Source of the DNA: Bacteroidota bacterium
GTDB taxonomy: Bacteria > Bacteroidota > Bacteroidia > Chitinophagales > LD1
Length of the DNA stretch: 6,370 bases
Assembly (NCBI GenBank): GCA_003165135.1
Contig: PLSN01000504.1
Span: 1,427 to 7,796, forward strand
Direction of reading: 5' to 3'
Part shown: piece after piece, positions 1-5,530 of the stretch
Position numbering within the stretch: position 1 is the first letter of the stretch
How the letters are laid out: every line of letters starts with the position of its first letter
The notes under the pieces: model-generated
Databases searched by the model: none
What the model was told of the DNA's origin: nothing
Seen by the model: only the letters and a program-made list of their open reading frames with translations
Program-made: the position numbers and the translations under genes

Positions 1-1
1 C

Positions 2-1423
2 CTTTCGCAGAAATTGGCTGGCTTTACGAAAGGTGAGGCTGACGTACTGCGTAAGGCGATGGGAAAAAAGCAGATCGAGGTACTTAACAAGATGAAGGGG
101 CAGTTTATCGATCAGGCCACAGCAAAGGGTCTGGACCCTGCGAAACTCACAAAAATATGGACTGACTGGGAGGCATTCGCGCAGTATGCATTCAATAAAT
201 CGCACTCCACCTGCTATGCACTAGTGGCATATCAGACCGCTTATCTCAAGGCGCACTATAAATCGGAGTTTATGGCGGCGGTGCTGTCAAACAACATGGG
301 CAATCTCGACAAGATCACTTTCTTTATGGAAGAGTCGCGTCGTATCGGTATACCTGTGCTCGGCCCCGATGTGAATGAGAGCGATGTGAAGTTTTCTGTC
401 AATCAAAAAGGGCAGATACGTTATGCACTCTCTGCGATCAAAGGCGTAGGTGATGCAGCAGTAGTAGGTATACTCGAAGAGCGGAAAGCAAACGGGCCAT
501 TCAAATCTATTTTTGACCTCACCAAACGTGTTAATCTCCGCACCGTCAACAAAAAATCTATCGAGAACCTGGCTCTGGCAGGAGCTTTTGATGGCTTTGG
601 GAAATATACACGTGCGCAGTTTTTCACTGCTGATACCAAAGACGGCATGACGGTAATCGATAAATGCCTGCGCTGGGGAAACAGCGAGCAGAACAATAAA
701 TCGATGAACCAGAATTCGCTCTTTGGTGAGGCGATACATGTGGACGCATCCGAGCCTGTGCTGCCGCCGGTGGAGGAGTGGCCACTGCTCGAGAAACTCA
801 AAAAGGAAAAGGAAGTAGTCGGTATCTATATTAGCGGGCATCCGCTGGACTCATACAGACTGGAGATAAATACTTTCACCAACTCTACGCTAAAGCAGCT
901 CACCGAGCAGAAAGATAAGGAACTCAAAATAGCTGGCATCATCAGCGCTACGCAAACTAAAGTCTCCAAGACGGGAAATCAGTTTGCGATATTCACGCTG
1001 GAGGATTTTGAAGGGACGTTTGAGTTCGCGCTTTTTGGTAAGGACTATATACAGTTTAAGAACTATGTCGAGACACTGGGAGCGCTGCTGTATATCACCG
1101 GCCGCTATCAGGCGCGCTACAACCAGCCAGACAACTATGAGTTTAAAATATCGAAAATAGAGCTGCTGCCCGATATCCGCGCCAAGCTTACTAAGCGCCT
1201 TACCCTGCGCATACCTGCTGAGTCAGTGACAGAGCGCATCACGGATGAACTGCTGGCGCTCTTCCAAAAATATCCCGGCAAATATCCCATCTCGGTGAAA
1301 CTAAAAAGCGATGAGGAACAAATATCACTGACGCTAAACTCACGCAAAGTGACCGTAGATATATCAAACGAGCTACTCGATGATCTGCACACGATAGAGG
1401 AGCTGGAGTTTGCGTTGAATTAG
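2..1423 (+). CDS. dnaE: DNA polymerase III subunit alpha, C-terminal part (5' end outside window)
   Basis: This is the catalytic alpha subunit of the replicative DNA polymerase III holoenzyme; only the last 473 codons are present. The frame is open from base 2 (Leu-Ser-Gln-Lys, then LAGFTKGEADVLRKAMGKK), so the TTG at 14 is an internal Leu codon, not a start. Visible parts, numbered from base 2: the end of the catalytic/fingers region with the conserved FNKSHSTCYALVAYQ stretch (about 64-78) and KAHYKSEFMAAVL (about 83-95); a helix-hairpin-helix segment with AIKGVGDAA (about 145-153) and LALAGAFDGFG (about 190-200); the EVVGIYISGHPLD linker (about 271-283); an OB-fold (about 308-375, IAGIISATQTKVSKTGNQFA onward); and a C-terminal domain of the tau-binding position (about 390-473). 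The motifs align with E. coli DnaE as I remember it (AMGKK, FNKSHS-AYALVSYQT, KAHYPAEFMAAV). It ends in TAG. GC content is ordinary, in contrast with the AT-rich DNA immediately downstream. The identification is very secure. Confidence 0.97.
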   Translation, partial: LSQKLAGFTKGEADVLRKAMGKKQIEVLNKMKGQFIDQATAKGLDPAKLTKIWTDWEAFAQYAFNKSHSTCYALVAYQTAYLKAHYKSEFMAAVLSNNMGNLDKITFFMEESRRIGIPVLGPDVNESDVKFSVNQKGQIRYALSAIKGVGDAAVVGILEERKANGPFKSIFDLTKRVNLRTVNKKSIENLALAGAFDGFGKYTRAQFFTADTKDGMTVIDKCLRWGNSEQNNKSMNQNSLFGEAIHVDASEPVLPPVEEWPLLEKLKKEKEVVGIYISGHPLDSYRLEINTFTNSTLKQLTEQKDKELKIAGIISATQTKVSKTGNQFAIFTLEDFEGTFEFALFGKDYIQFKNYVETLGALLYITGRYQARYNQPDNYEFKISKIELLPDIRAKLTKRLTLRIPAESVTERITDELLALFQKYPGKYPISVKLKSDEEQISLTLNSRKVTVDISNELLDDLHTIEELEFALN

Positions 1424-1473
1424 GGTGGAGTAAACTGAAAACTTAAATCGGAGGAGGAATTGACATTTCAAGA

Positions 1474-1502
1474 TTGATTATTTATTTTAAATCGTATCTT
1501 TG
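1474..1502 (+). promoter_or_regulatory. Bacteroidota-type promoter (TTG, 18 bp, TATCTTTG)
   Basis: TATCTTTG at 1495-1502 is a perfect match to the Bacteroidota -7 consensus TAnnTTTG. A TTG lies at 1474-1476 with 18 bases between, within the usual spacing for the -33 element. Transcription would begin near 1508, giving a leader of about 50 bases before the ATG at 1558. If this is right, the TTG at 1474 is promoter and cannot be the start codon. A sigma70-like pair (TTGACA at 1460-1465, 17 bases, TATTTT at 1483-1488) overlaps it but fits less well in this lineage. Confidence 0.6.
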
Positions 1503-1557
1503 CATATATAAAATTAAAAAATTGCCAAGCATTGATATATATCCATTTCTAGATGGG

Positions 1558-1944
1558 ATGTTAATTTTTTTCAAAAGCTATTTAGGCTTTTGTTTTTTGG
1601 GCAATCCAGTCAATTCCAGCTATCCATTTCGCTTTTTTTTATTCGGATTGAGTTGTTCAACTTTTAGTTTTATAGTCATGACTATAGACTGTTTGTATTT
1701 TGGAATGCAGCGTAAGTCATTTTTTAAACTTGTCTATATTAAAGGCAATAGATTATCTCTTATTTTTACGTGGGCTTTATGCGCTGGAGGTGTCGGTTTT
1801 TTAGGATCGCTTTTGGATGTAATTCAAATAACAATACATGCAAGCTTGGCTATAGCTGTTTCTTGGACATATATTTTACCAAGAATAATTCTTCATTCTA
1901 ATGAGGAAGAACCTATTCAACAACCTGGAGGAGAAGAAATATAA
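1558..1944 (+). CDS. Small hypothetical membrane protein, AT-rich cassette gene 1
   Basis: The predicted product is a 128-residue integral membrane protein that I do not recognise. Hydrophobic stretches fit about three membrane segments: roughly 24-47 (FRFFLFGLSC onward), 66-87 (LSLIFTWALCAGGVGFLG) and 90-112 (ITIHASLAIAVSWTYILPRI). A Lys/Arg-rich loop lies at about 51-65 and the C-terminal tail is acidic (SNEEEP...GGEEI). I chose the ATG at 1558 because the in-frame TTG at 1474 coincides with a -33 promoter element and the intervening codons contain the TATCTTTG -7 box. Against this, a purine-rich GGAGGAGGAA (1450-1459) lies 14 bases before the TTG, so a 156-residue form starting at 1474 is possible. 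The stop codon is two bases before the next ATG, so the two genes are probably co-transcribed. The low GC content suggests transfer. Pairing with a small soluble protein could fit a toxin/immunity or defence pair, but nothing in the sequence establishes that. Confidence 0.7.
   Translation: MLIFFKSYLGFCFLGNPVNSSYPFRFFLFGLSCSTFSFIVMTIDCLYFGMQRKSFFKLVYIKGNRLSLIFTWALCAGGVGFLGSLLDVIQITIHASLAIAVSWTYILPRIILHSNEEEPIQQPGGEEI
1927..1936 (+). promoter_or_regulatory. Purine-rich Shine-Dalgarno-like site before the second cassette gene
   Basis: GGAGGAGAAG lies inside the last codons of the membrane-protein gene, with 10 bases between it and the ATG at 1947. This is somewhat far for a canonical site. Most other starts in this window lack such a sequence. 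Because it encodes Gly-Gly-Glu-Glu, the match may be coincidental. Confidence 0.35.
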
Positions 1945-1946
1945 TT

Positions 1947-2372
1947 ATGATTTTATTATATAGTATATTGGGATTTCGGGATTTTAACAAAAGAAATGAA
2001 ATTGTTGAAAAAATAATTCATTCTAAATATTTCCAAAATGGGAAAGAGGAATTAAAGGAAGATAATTCCTTAAAATTGTTTGAATCCAAAGAACAAAATT
2101 TATGGTTCTTTTCTTCGAATTTAAGAATCTATATTGTTCTTGATGATGTAACTTATGAAAAATTGTTTCTTCAATATAGTGCTCCAACCGATAATTTTAT
2201 AAAATCTATTAAGATAGATTTACCTGGTATTCACGGTAAGGGAGTCAATAAATTTTTTATTGTAAAGGGAGAAGACGAACTTGGATTTTATTATTCTTTG
2301 AATAAATACCCAACGAGGGAAGAACTTACTAATGGTCTTAATTGTATAATTGAGCAAGCTAAACTTCATTAA
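1947..2372 (+). CDS. Hypothetical soluble protein, AT-rich cassette gene 2
   Basis: The predicted product has 141 residues and I do not recognise it. It has no signal peptide and no convincing membrane segment. The sequence is Lys/Glu/Asn-rich and alternates charged helix-like stretches (about 11-50, RDFNKRNEIVEKII onward) with strand-like ones (about 52-90, including LWFFSSNLRIYIVLDD and FIKSIKIDLPG; about 100-118, NKFFIVKGED then LGFYYSL). It ends in an amphipathic helix (about 123-140, TREELTNGLNCIIEQAKL). This suggests a small alpha/beta cytoplasmic domain. No catalytic motif stands out, and the HGKG at 96-99 is not a standard nucleotide-binding loop. The gene starts two bases after the stop of the membrane-protein gene and shares its AT-rich composition, so the pair probably forms one transcription unit acquired together. 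A role as partner or regulator of the membrane protein is a guess from adjacency only. Confidence 0.75.
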   Translation: MILLYSILGFRDFNKRNEIVEKIIHSKYFQNGKEELKEDNSLKLFESKEQNLWFFSSNLRIYIVLDDVTYEKLFLQYSAPTDNFIKSIKIDLPGIHGKGVNKFFIVKGEDELGFYYSLNKYPTREELTNGLNCIIEQAKLH

Positions 2373-2392
2373 TCCCATTTATGCTTTCGGGG

Positions 2393-2442
2393 ATTCCTTC
2401 CGCCTTATCATGTTTATTTTTTAGGATGAAAGGCGTCGGAAT
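2393..2442 (+). terminator. Possible imperfect hairpin terminator after the cassette
   Basis: ATTCC (2393-2397) and CGCCTT (2401-2406) can pair with GGAAT (2438-2442) and AAGGCG (2430-2435) around a small internal loop and a 23-base apical loop. A T-rich run follows from 2449. The long loop and interrupted stem make it a weak candidate, but it lies where the AT-rich unit should end. Confidence 0.3.
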
Positions 2443-2462
2443 GACGCTATTTGTTTTTTGTT

Positions 2463-2470
2463 TATATTCA
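2463..2470 (+). promoter_or_regulatory. Weak -7-like element before the Crp/Fnr gene
   Basis: TATATTCA matches TAnnTTTG at 6 of 8 positions, or all the fixed positions of the TAnnTTCA form seen before the first hydrolase. Its first base is 27 bases before the ATG at 2490, the same spacing as in the two hydrolase genes. No well-placed TTG was found upstream, so the call rests mainly on the spacing. Confidence 0.25.
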
Positions 2471-2489
2471 AACAGCATTAGCATTCCAC

Positions 2490-3068
2490 ATGACTCCCGA
2501 AACCTTCATTCACTCGATCAGACAACTGGCAGATTTTTCTGACGAAGAACTGGGCGCTATACTGAGCAAGTTTGAGCCGAGGAGCATCAAAAAGAAAACA
2601 AATCTTTTGCCGATAGGCACTGTGGCCAGAGAAGTTTACTTTATCATTAGCGGCTGCATGCGGCTTTTTTATGAGAAGGATGGCGAAGATATTTCTGCTT
2701 ACTTTTTTACTGAGGGTACTTTTGCAGGAGCGTATGATAGTTTTAGTTCACGTCAGCCAAGTCGGCACTCAATCGAGGCGCTGGAGGACTGTGAGGTACT
2801 GGCTCTTTCTTATCAGAATTCTCAGGACCTGTTTATCGAGTCGCCAAAGATGAATGAGTTCGTGAGAAAAATACTGGAGGAGCGTTTCATCACACTGCAT
2901 CAGTTATATACATCGCTCATTCTCGACAGCCCCGAGGAGCGATATAGAAATTTGCTACGCGACAGGCCGGAGCTGCTCAACAGGGTCCCACAGCACCAGA
3001 TCGCTACCTTTCTAGGCATCACTAAAGTTTCTCTTAGCAGGATCAAGAACCGTGTGGCGAAAAAGTAA
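2490..3068 (+). CDS. Crp/Fnr-family transcriptional regulator
   Basis: The 192-residue product is a cytoplasmic DNA-binding regulator with an N-terminal cyclic-nucleotide-binding-type beta-roll (about 24-115, with LLPIGTVAREVYFIISGCMR at 39-58) and a dimer helix (about 118-145). A C-terminal winged-helix HTH is reduced to little more than the HTH itself (about 167-190, VPQHQIATFLGITKVSLSRI). The length is typical of the many Bacteroidota Crp-like proteins. The phosphate-binding cassette is not the canonical cAMP form (FAGAYDSFSSRQPS around 78-91), so cAMP binding is doubtful. Only two Cys are present (56 and 101), so an FNR iron-sulphur cluster is ruled out; the effector is unknown. I chose the ATG at 2490 over the in-frame TTG at 2451 because MTPETFIHSI matches the usual start of such proteins and the extra codons lie in T-rich, promoter-like sequence. 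The lactonase-like gene follows after 80 bases with its own promoter and is a plausible target, by adjacency only. Confidence 0.9.
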   Translation: MTPETFIHSIRQLADFSDEELGAILSKFEPRSIKKKTNLLPIGTVAREVYFIISGCMRLFYEKDGEDISAYFFTEGTFAGAYDSFSSRQPSRHSIEALEDCEVLALSYQNSQDLFIESPKMNEFVRKILEERFITLHQLYTSLILDSPEERYRNLLRDRPELLNRVPQHQIATFLGITKVSLSRIKNRVAKK

Positions 3069-3100
3069 GCTTCAGGTTATTTGATATCTTTTGTTATCGT

Positions 3101-3128
3101 TTTGAGGGGTGGGACGGATGTACTTTTG
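3101..3128 (+). promoter_or_regulatory. Bacteroidota-type promoter of the lactonase-like gene (TACTTTTG)
   Basis: TACTTTTG at 3121-3128 is a perfect TAnnTTTG -7 element. TTTG at 3101-3104 is a possible -33 element, with 16 bases between, slightly short. The -7 box begins 28 bases before the ATG at 3149, giving a leader of roughly 15 bases. A GATA...TATC inverted repeat (3083-3086 and 3095-3098) lies just upstream, where an activator could bind; this is weak. Confidence 0.6.
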
Positions 3129-3148
3129 CTTCATAAAATCAAAATGAA

Positions 3149-4039
3149 ATGAAAGAGTCAAGCATCATAACAAATCCATATCAGGATATAACAACCATCG
3201 TCAAACTAAAAGGCAAAGATGTCAAGGTACATGCGCTGTGTACTGGTACGGTGGCGACCAAGGTAAATTTCAGGACAAAGAAAGGTCCGGGATTTATTTC
3301 AAAACTCAATATCCTCTTTGACAGTCAGTACACAGAGTATATGCCGATATGGGTCTGGGTAATCGAGCATCCGGAGGGCATAGTGATGATCGATACAGGT
3401 GAGATCGCGGCGGTCAATAATCCCGACTACCTGGTGCATGAAAGCGCCTATGCAAGATTTATAGCTGACAGTATTTCCAAATTTCAGATAGACGAGAAAG
3501 AAGAACTGGATAGGAAACTCGCCGGGGTGAAACTCAAAACAGAAGATGTAAAACTGATCATTCTTACGCACCTGCACCTCGACCACACTGATGGTATCCG
3601 TTTTTTCCCGAAAACAGAATTCATGGTCAATGAATATGAGTATAAGCATCCGTATTCCAACCTGCCTACTACCTATCCGTCGTGGTTCAAACCTAATACT
3701 GTTAAGTATAAGCCTAACAGGGTCGAGGTTTTTGATGCGGCATACCCTATTACATCGTCGGGTGACTTGCTATATGTACCGACGCCGGGGCATACGAATG
3801 GACACAGCTCTATTATTTTCAAGACAGATGATTTCGATATTGTCTTTGCTGGCGATATATCATATACACAGGAGCAGGTAATCAGCGGTGAACTGCCAGG
3901 TGCTCATATTGACTTTGACAAATCAAAACAGACCTATCAGAATATCATGGCTTATGCCAAACAAAGAAAGACAGTTTACCTGCCATCACACGACGGAAAC
4001 GCTGCGCAGAGATTAAACAGCAGAGGTTTTTTGGTTTAG
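3149..4039 (+). CDS. MBL-fold hydrolase, AiiA-like N-acyl-homoserine lactonase family
   Basis: The 296-residue product has a metallo-beta-lactamase fold and no signal peptide. The two-metal site is complete: HLHLDH at 141-146 (His141, His143, Asp145, His146), His215 in PGHTNGH, Asp236 in FAGDISY and His281 in LPSHD. Tyr239, three residues after the bridging Asp, corresponds to Tyr194 of Bacillus AiiA. The spacings also agree: 21 residues from His215 to Asp236 and 45 from Asp236 to His281, against 22 and 44 in AiiA. Family knowledge therefore suggests hydrolysis of the lactone ring of N-acyl-homoserine lactones (quorum quenching) or a related lactone or ester. Many such Bacteroidota proteins carry this name without enzymatic proof, so substrate specificity is inference. 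The ATG at 3149 is preferred because the ATG at 3144 meets TGA after two codons. It has its own promoter and lies downstream of the Crp/Fnr gene. The hydrolase gene that follows also appears to have its own promoter. Confidence 0.88.
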   Translation: MKESSIITNPYQDITTIVKLKGKDVKVHALCTGTVATKVNFRTKKGPGFISKLNILFDSQYTEYMPIWVWVIEHPEGIVMIDTGEIAAVNNPDYLVHESAYARFIADSISKFQIDEKEELDRKLAGVKLKTEDVKLIILTHLHLDHTDGIRFFPKTEFMVNEYEYKHPYSNLPTTYPSWFKPNTVKYKPNRVEVFDAAYPITSSGDLLYVPTPGHTNGHSSIIFKTDDFDIVFAGDISYTQEQVISGELPGAHIDFDKSKQTYQNIMAYAKQRKTVYLPSHDGNAAQRLNSRGFLV

Positions 4040-4077
4040 TAGGTATCGGATACATTTAATCTATCCTTTATAGAATC

Positions 4078-4099
4078 TTCGCTACTTTCACCTGCGAAA
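4078..4099 (+). promoter_or_regulatory. Promoter-like element shared by the two hydrolase genes, copy 1
   Basis: This 22-base block begins TTCGCTACTTTC and ends CGAAA. It matches the block at 5499-5520 at 19 of 22 positions. It contains TACTTTCA (4083-4090), a two-mismatch version of the TAnnTTTG -7 box, with its first base 27 bases before the ATG at 4110. Conservation between paralogues whose surrounding intergenic DNA has diverged supports a functional element. No good -33 TTG is visible. Confidence 0.5.
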
Positions 4100-4109
4100 T
4101 TTTCAAATC

Positions 4110-5357
4110 ATGCATAAGCATTTCTTTCGGTTACTTACTTTACTGTTGTTGTCTCATGGCACTATATCTGGACAAGGGTTACCTATAGAAGCGGGCAGGC
4201 TTAAAGACTACAGGCTGATCAGGAGTTTCTCTGCGGATGAGGTCAAACAATGGTTCAAAGTCTCACACATACCTAAAGCAATATTCCCTACCCGTGATGG
4301 GATGGATATATATGAGATACACTATTACACTCATCATGCAGATGGCAGGCTGTTGCGTGCATCGGGGCAGCTATATATTCCACAGGGCGAGAAAAAACCT
4401 ATGCCGGTTTTGATATACGATCATGGCTCCTATGCCTGCACGGATCTTTATTTCAACGGCAAAGATGAGCAGGTTATCTCTATGGCATTCGCGACTGATG
4501 GCTATGTAGTGATATATCCTGACTATATAGGTATGGGCGAGGGCGAAGGAAACCAGATCATGCTTAATGCTCCAACTGAGGCTGGAGCCACAGTGGACAT
4601 GTTGCTCGCAGTATCAGGCCTTTTGTCTGACCTTAAGGTCCAGACGAGCCAAGATCTCTTTCTGGCGGGCTACTCACAGGGTGGTCATGCATGCATGGCT
4701 ACTTATAGATTGCTTCAGGAGAAATACAAGGACCGCTTCCATGTTACTGCCGCAGCACCCATGAGCGGCCCATATGATATAGAGCGTACGGTGTATAACG
4801 CCCGCCTGCTACCCAACGAAAACCCGGTGTACCTGATGATGTTGCTGGCATCATACTATGAGAGTAAAGACAGCCTCAAGTATATGGGTCGTGTGCTGGT
4901 GCCACCTTACGACACGATGATACCACCTATGATGAATGGATGCTGGCCCGAAGAGGTGCTCAATGCCCTGCTGCCGGACACCTGTATGAAGGCCTTGAAG
5001 CCGGAGGTATTCAAAGAATTTGAGGATGAGAACTCGCCTTTCAGAAAATACCTGCGTGCTAATAATGTATTTGACTGGAAACCCGAATCGCCCACTGAGC
5101 TCTGCTACTGTATGCATGATGAACAGGTACCCTATACAAATTCTATCACGGCATATAATGCCATGAAGAAAAATGGCAGTGACAAGGTGCAGCTATGGAT
5201 GTCGGGAAAAAAATTCAGGCATATCAACTGCGCCAGTTTTGCGGTGGTATATGCCAAGATGTTCTTTGACGGCTTTCTGAAAGGTCATCCGATGTCGCAT
5301 GGGCCTGCAGGCAAACGCGCCCTGCTGAATATCGGTAAACTGTTTGTGAAACCCTGA
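4110..5357 (+). CDS. Secreted alpha/beta hydrolase (esterase/lipase- or S9-peptidase-like), intact copy
   Basis: The 415-residue product is a serine hydrolase with a probable Sec signal peptide (about 1-21: Lys3, Arg8, a LLTLLLLS core, possible cleavage near TISG-QG). The catalytic core shows an oxyanion-type DHGS at 104-107, the nucleophile elbow GYSQGGH with Ser189, a likely acid Asp337 in MHDEQVPY and a likely His371 in RHINCASF. This arrangement resembles secreted lipases and prolyl-oligopeptidase-like hydrolases, in which the catalytic His precedes a conserved Cys. It probably acts in the periplasm or outside the cell on an ester or peptide bond; the substrate cannot be read from sequence. 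The start at 4110 is the first ATG after the promoter-like block and immediately gives the signal peptide. The gene is 70 bases after the lactonase-like gene and is followed 173 bases later by a paralogue that is about two-thirds identical without gaps over the 224 residues I compared by hand. It is the intact reference for judging that second copy. Confidence 0.88.
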   Translation: MHKHFFRLLTLLLLSHGTISGQGLPIEAGRLKDYRLIRSFSADEVKQWFKVSHIPKAIFPTRDGMDIYEIHYYTHHADGRLLRASGQLYIPQGEKKPMPVLIYDHGSYACTDLYFNGKDEQVISMAFATDGYVVIYPDYIGMGEGEGNQIMLNAPTEAGATVDMLLAVSGLLSDLKVQTSQDLFLAGYSQGGHACMATYRLLQEKYKDRFHVTAAAPMSGPYDIERTVYNARLLPNENPVYLMMLLASYYESKDSLKYMGRVLVPPYDTMIPPMMNGCWPEEVLNALLPDTCMKALKPEVFKEFEDENSPFRKYLRANNVFDWKPESPTELCYCMHDEQVPYTNSITAYNAMKKNGSDKVQLWMSGKKFRHINCASFAVVYAKMFFDGFLKGHPMSHGPAGKRALLNIGKLFVKP

Positions 5358-5430
5358 GTCTGGTGGCGGGTGACAGGTGAGGGTTGTCAGGGAATACACA
5401 TACTTTGCAACGAGGTATCCAGTGAACTAA

Positions 5431-5451
5431 CAACCGCCAACTGCCAACAAG
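5431..5451. repeat. Short heptamer repeat (CAACCGC, CAACTGC, CAACAAG)
   Basis: Three consecutive 7-base units beginning CAAC occur between the two hydrolase genes; the third is degenerate. Similar runs of AACTGCC-type heptamers occur, from memory, in intergenic DNA of some Bacteroidota. The array is too short to assign a role. The rest of 5358-5498 holds no gene that I can support. Confidence 0.35.
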
Positions 5452-5498
5452 TTTTTCGCATCCCAAAAACTCACATTTAACTTATTTTGGATTGAATG

Positions 5499-5520
5499 TT
5501 CGCTACTTTCGCCGTCGAAA
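5499..5520 (+). promoter_or_regulatory. Promoter-like element shared by the two hydrolase genes, copy 2
   Basis: This block is the counterpart of 4078-4099, with 19 of 22 bases identical. It contains TACTTTCG at 5504-5511, one mismatch from TAnnTTTG, again 27 bases before the ATG (5531). A TTG at 5487-5489 is 14 bases upstream of the TA, short for a -33 element. The block overlaps the apparent in-frame TTG-started reading frame from 5492, which argues against that start. Confidence 0.5.
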
Positions 5521-5530
5521 AATTTACTCC

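Larger units (their letters stand above)
1424..2450. other. AT-rich island between dnaE and the Crp/Fnr gene
   Basis: Base composition drops sharply just after dnaE. Three 60-base lines counted by hand inside the island give about 23-28% GC (1501-1560, 2101-2160, 2161-2220), while two dnaE lines give 47% and 57%. The drop covers both unrecognised genes and fades around 2390, where higher-GC sequence returns before the Crp/Fnr gene. No transposase, integrase, tRNA or clear terminal repeat was seen at either edge. The composition suggests acquired DNA, but the mechanism is not visible. Confidence 0.6.

Noticed and set aside
14..16. TTG as the start codon of the first gene
   Set aside because: The same frame is open back to base 2 and encodes the conserved LSQKLAGF stretch of DnaE, so the gene enters from outside the window.
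287..841. Long open frames on the minus strand across dnaE (also 421-801 and 1135-1392)
   Set aside because: They lie fully opposite a well-conserved dnaE reading frame, and their translations show no recognisable domain and a composition typical of antisense frames.
1460..1488. Sigma70-like promoter TTGACA, 17 bases, TATTTT
   Set aside because: The -10 part matches only 4 of 6 bases, and an overlapping perfect TAnnTTTG element fits the lineage better.
2451..2489. TTG at 2451 as the start of the Crp/Fnr gene
   Set aside because: It would add a 13-residue hydrophobic extension before a typical MTPETF start and would lie in T-rich intergenic sequence holding a possible promoter.
3299..3649. 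Antisense or out-of-frame small ORFs within the lactonase-like and hydrolase genes (also 3591-3881, 4567-4764, 4851-5117, 5193-5466, 5807-5992)
   Set aside because: They overlap genes with clear catalytic motifs and have no start signal or recognisable product of their own.
4043..4053. Perfect palindrome GTATC-G-GATAC after the lactonase-like gene
   Set aside because: A one-base loop cannot form a terminator, and no second copy or adjacent signal supports an operator; probably chance.
5352..5392. Hairpin CCCTGA...TCAGGG as terminator of the first hydrolase gene
   Set aside because: It has a 6-base stem, a very long G-rich loop and no T run after it, and it overlaps the stop codon; too weak to call.
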